From: Chloroflexota bacterium
GTDB lineage: Bacteria > Chloroflexota > Dehalococcoidia > E44-bin15
NCBI GenBank assembly: GCA_015222405.1
Contig: JADFVG010000134.1
Span: 1-22,822 of the forward strand
DNA: 22,822 nucleotides
Direction: 5' to 3'
Positions 20,749 through 22,822 of this stretch are shown here, in pieces (within the stretch, counting starts at the first letter, position 1; the number at the start of each line of letters is the position of its first letter). The notes under the pieces were generated by a model, which ran no database searches, was not told where the DNA came from, and was given only the letters and a program-made list of their open reading frames with translations. The position numbers were made by a program, and so were the translations under genes.

Positions 20749-21867
20749 ATGTCAAGAACAAGCTTCGTTCCTAACCCGGCGAAGATCAAAGTTATCGGTC
20801 TTGGCGGTGGTGGCTGCAATGCCATCTCTCGCATGGTTCAAGAGGAGATTCAGGGGGTGGACTTCATCGGGGTGAATACCGATGCCCAGGCTCTGCTCTT
20901 GACCGAGGCACCAACCCGCATCCAGATCGGAGAAAAGATGACCCGAGGCCTGGGGGTCGGTGGCAACCATGTCCTGGGCCAGAAGGCTGCGGAGCAGAGC
21001 CGCGATGAGCTCAGAGAATGCGTCCGTGGCGCCGACATGGTATTTATCACCGTTGGCATGGGTGGCGGTACCGGTACCGGCGCCGCACCTGTGGTGGCTG
21101 AACTGGCAAAAGAACAACAGGCTCTCACCATTGCCGTGTGCACCAAACCCTTCACCTTTGAGGGGGCACATCGGCGCGATGTGTGCGAGGAAGGCATTGA
21201 GTGCCTTCTGGAGAAGGTGGATACCCTGATTGTCATCCCCAATGATCGCCTGCTCACCCTGTGCGACAACAAGACCGCAATGGGAAATGCCTTCAAGATG
21301 GCAGATGATGTTCTACGCCATTCCGTTCAGGCTATCGCTGAGGTGATTACCGTGCCCGGGGTCATCAACCTCGACTTCTCCGATGTCAAGGCGGTGATGC
21401 AGGATGCAGGTCCTGCCTGGATGGCCATCGGCCATGGCACAGGACAGAATCGTGCCGTCGATGCCGCCAAGGCAGCCCTTGCTAGTCCCCTGCTCGATGT
21501 CTCTGTGTCAGGGGCCAAGGGGGTGCTGTTTAATGTCTGTGGCGGCTCAAGCCTCACCCTCTTTGAGGTCAATGAGGCAGCAGAGATCATCGGCAAGGCG
21601 GTGGATCCTGACGCTAACATCATCTTTGGCGTCGTCTACGACCTCAACATGGATAACGATCTCAGGATCACACTGATCGCCACTGGCTTCACCGCACCAA
21701 GAGGACGAATAGTGCGAAAAGATGAGGAGCTGAGCCAGATGCTCCAGAATATGGAGAGAGAGCACGAGCTGGATGTGCCCACCTTCCTTCGCCGTCCTGC
21801 AGGGCGAAGGCGAGCCATAGAAGCTCCCCTTATGAAGCAGCATAGCCTCCATTCAACCCCACACTGA
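20749..21867 (+). CDS. ftsZ: Cell division GTPase FtsZ
   Basis: 372 residues. It has GLGGGGCNAISRMV near residue 17, the tubulin signature GMGGGTGTGAAP (G-rich loop at 104-111), NDRLL and DFSDVKAVM of the T7 loop region. The core is joined by a short linker of about 20 residues to the FtsA-binding tail DVPTFLRR. After this tail, where many FtsZ proteins stop, there are 23 more residues beginning PAGRRRAIEAP, rich in Arg and His. FtsZ forms the ring at the division site. The ribosome site AAAGGAGG is the same as that of ftsA, giving matched translation. A terminator follows. Confidence 0.98.
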   Translation: MSRTSFVPNPAKIKVIGLGGGGCNAISRMVQEEIQGVDFIGVNTDAQALLLTEAPTRIQIGEKMTRGLGVGGNHVLGQKAAEQSRDELRECVRGADMVFITVGMGGGTGTGAAPVVAELAKEQQALTIAVCTKPFTFEGAHRRDVCEEGIECLLEKVDTLIVIPNDRLLTLCDNKTAMGNAFKMADDVLRHSVQAIAEVITVPGVINLDFSDVKAVMQDAGPAWMAIGHGTGQNRAVDAAKAALASPLLDVSVSGAKGVLFNVCGGSSLTLFEVNEAAEIIGKAVDPDANIIFGVVYDLNMDNDLRITLIATGFTAPRGRIVRKDEELSQMLQNMEREHELDVPTFLRRPAGRRRAIEAPLMKQHSLHSTPH

Positions 21868-21892
21868 GTTCCCGAGAAACCGGGACCTCGAT

Positions 21893-21934
21893 AGGGCCGT
21901 AAGCATTTTTGGTGCTTATGGCCCTCTTGTTTTT
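21893..21934 (+). terminator. Rho-independent terminator after ftsZ
   Basis: 13-bp stem AGGGCCGTAAGCA (21893-21905) with TGCTTATGGCCCT (21913-21925), one G-U pair, 7-base loop, then CTTGTTTTT. It closes the ftsA-ftsZ transcript and separates it from nrdR. Confidence 0.9.
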
Positions 21935-21960
21935 CCTCCCTAAATGATGTGGTAAAACCC

Positions 21961-21989
21961 TTGACAATAACTATATATTGTGGTAGTAT
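21961..21989 (+). promoter_or_regulatory. Promoter of nrdR
   Basis: TTGACA at 21961-21966, 17 bases, TAGTAT at 21984-21989. The -35 is perfect and the -10 matches 4 of 6. The whole spacer but one base is an NrdR box, so bound NrdR would exclude RNA polymerase. Confidence 0.7.
21968..21983 (+). promoter_or_regulatory. NrdR box 1
   Basis: TAACTATATATTGTGG matches 13 of 16 positions of the known NrdR box acaCwAtATaTwGtgt, including the whole core. It lies in the spacer of the nrdR promoter. Confidence 0.78.
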
Positions 21990-21998
21990 TCTTAAGCT

Positions 21999-22014
21999 AC
22001 CCAATATACAGGGG
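21999..22014 (+). promoter_or_regulatory. NrdR box 2
   Basis: ACCCAATATACAGGGG matches 12 of 16 positions of the NrdR box. Its centre is exactly 31 bp from that of box 1, about three helical turns, the usual arrangement of paired NrdR boxes. Its right end overlaps the AGGGG ribosome site of nrdR. Confidence 0.65.
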
Positions 22015-22022
22015 TGTTGTTT

Positions 22023-22580
22023 ATGAGGTGTCCCTCTTGTGGCCATGAGGACTCCAAAGTTGTTGACTCGCGAAATGCAGGGGATGGCATCCGTCGTCGC
22101 CGCCAGTGTCTCAGTTGTAGCTCTCGCTTCACCACCTATGAGCGAACTCAGGCCACCAACATGCTGGTGATCAAGAAGGATGGACGGCGAGAAGAGTTCA
22201 GTCGAGAAAAAATGGCCTCCGGGCTTCGCAAAGCCTGCGCCAAACGCCCGGTATCCCAGGAGGCCATCGAGCAATTAGTCGATGACATCGAGGCTCAGCT
22301 TCACCAGTTAGGCAAGGGGGAGGTGGCGACCACCATCATCGGTGATATGGTAATGGATAGATTGCGCCAGCTTGATGGCGTCGCTTACATTCGCTTCGCC
22401 AGTGTCTACCGCGCCTTCGCCGACATCGAGGAGCTAAAGCAGGAGGCTGATGCCTATGAAAGGCTGAAGCTGCTGCGCAACTCCAAAAGCCAGCTTCCCC
22501 TCTTTTCCAACGAGGAGCTTAATGTCATCGCTCACGGAGTTGCCGACAGAGGCAAGCAACCAGGAGAGAGCGCAGAATGA
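22023..22580 (+). CDS. nrdR: Transcriptional repressor NrdR
   Basis: 185 residues from the ATG at 22023, with AGGGG 8 bases upstream. The N-terminal zinc ribbon starts MRCPSCGHEDSKVVDSR and has its second pair in CLSC, followed by RFTTYER. An ATP-cone follows from about 48 to 138 (VIKKDGRREEFSREKM ... AYIRFASVYRAFADIEEL). NrdR senses ATP/dATP through the cone and represses ribonucleotide reductase genes. The protein has about 35 residues beyond the usual end, of low complexity and probably loose. Two NrdR boxes stand upstream, so it controls itself. It overlaps the next gene (ATGA), probably its main target. Confidence 0.97.
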   Translation: MRCPSCGHEDSKVVDSRNAGDGIRRRRQCLSCSSRFTTYERTQATNMLVIKKDGRREEFSREKMASGLRKACAKRPVSQEAIEQLVDDIEAQLHQLGKGEVATTIIGDMVMDRLRQLDGVAYIRFASVYRAFADIEELKQEADAYERLKLLRNSKSQLPLFSNEELNVIAHGVADRGKQPGESAE

Positions 22581-22822
22581 GCGCAGAAAGCAAGCCGCAG
22601 CGTGTTGTTCACAGCAAGATTGCGCGCCAGGTTTTCCACTACTGTGAGTCTATCGGCATATCTGACCGGGAGCAGATGGAGCTACTCACCGGCCAGGTGA
22701 TCCAGCGCCTGGAGCAAATATATCGCCCCTTGCCCGGGATGGATAGCGCATTGCCGGAGTCGCGCTTAACCGCATCCGCTATTCAGGGCACAGTAAAGCA
22801 AATTCTCGCTGAAGGGAGCCAA
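22577..22822 (+). CDS. Partial gene, probably ribonucleotide reductase (NrdJ-type) N-terminus
   Basis: The first 82 codons of a gene that runs off the right edge. It begins MSAESKPQRVVHSKIARQ and continues through helical sequence (FHYCESIGISDREQMELL) with no catalytic motif yet. Its ATG overlaps the nrdR stop, so it shares the NrdR-controlled transcript; genes placed so are usually ribonucleotide reductases, and in Dehalococcoides, as I recall, a B12-dependent class II enzyme follows nrdR. The identity rests on position, not on motifs. Confidence 0.5.
   Translation, partial: MSAESKPQRVVHSKIARQVFHYCESIGISDREQMELLTGQVIQRLEQIYRPLPGMDSALPESRLTASAIQGTVKQILAEGSQ

Noticed and set aside
1..22822. 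CRISPR array, insertion sequence, rRNA or prophage genes
   Set aside because: No regularly spaced repeats longer than the MraZ boxes, no transposase, integrase or structural phage genes, and no rRNA sequence were recognised.

Overview
The window looks like chromosomal DNA from a member of the Chloroflexota, most likely class Dehalococcoidia or a close relative. The strongest reason is the right end. There a division cluster reduced to mraZ-rsmH-ftsA-ftsZ, with no ftsL, ftsI or mur genes between rsmH and ftsA, runs into nrdR and a further ATGA-coupled gene. That order and the absence of peptidoglycan genes are what I remember of Dehalococcoides. A bacterial HerA-NurA pair and a lone mraZ also fit. 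The assignment is inference; there is no rRNA here.

Left third (1-6841, all minus strand): one long co-directional block that starts at a candidate promoter near 6841. Its order is nurA, a GNAT acetyltransferase, a family-4-like uracil-DNA glycosylase homologue, an EFR1-type flavodoxin-ferredoxin, a HAS-barrel protein, herA, a three-TM protein, a short tail resembling type IIG restriction-modification proteins, and the 5' end of a pabB/trpE-type gene. The core nurA/HAS/herA genes are GC-rich. The GNAT/UDG/EFR1 genes and the TM gene are visibly AT-richer, and both sets sit between 8-bp direct repeats whose collapse would restore tidy gene junctions. I read this as a DNA-end-processing operon that has gained cargo.

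Centre (6850-17774): a histone-deacetylase-family gene (plus strand) diverges from nurA. It converges with a minus-strand group cca-secD-secF-CDF transporter. Upstream on the same strand lie def with its own consensus promoter, priA, and the moaB/mogA-trmD-rplS group, which ends in a perfect hairpin terminator.

Right third (17809-22822, plus strand): mraZ is preceded by a striking array of TGG boxes at an exact 10-bp period (MraZ operator). mraZ and rsmH overlap and end in a terminator. A 200-bp gap with a cloverleaf-like inverted-repeat set precedes ftsA and ftsZ, which end in another terminator. nrdR then starts from a promoter whose spacer is an NrdR box, with a second box 31 bp downstream. 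A partial gene, probably ribonucleotide reductase, follows.

The housekeeping content covers division, protein export, tRNA maturation and modification, translation and replication restart. The accessory interest lies in the HerA-NurA operon and in the regulatory DNA at the right end.
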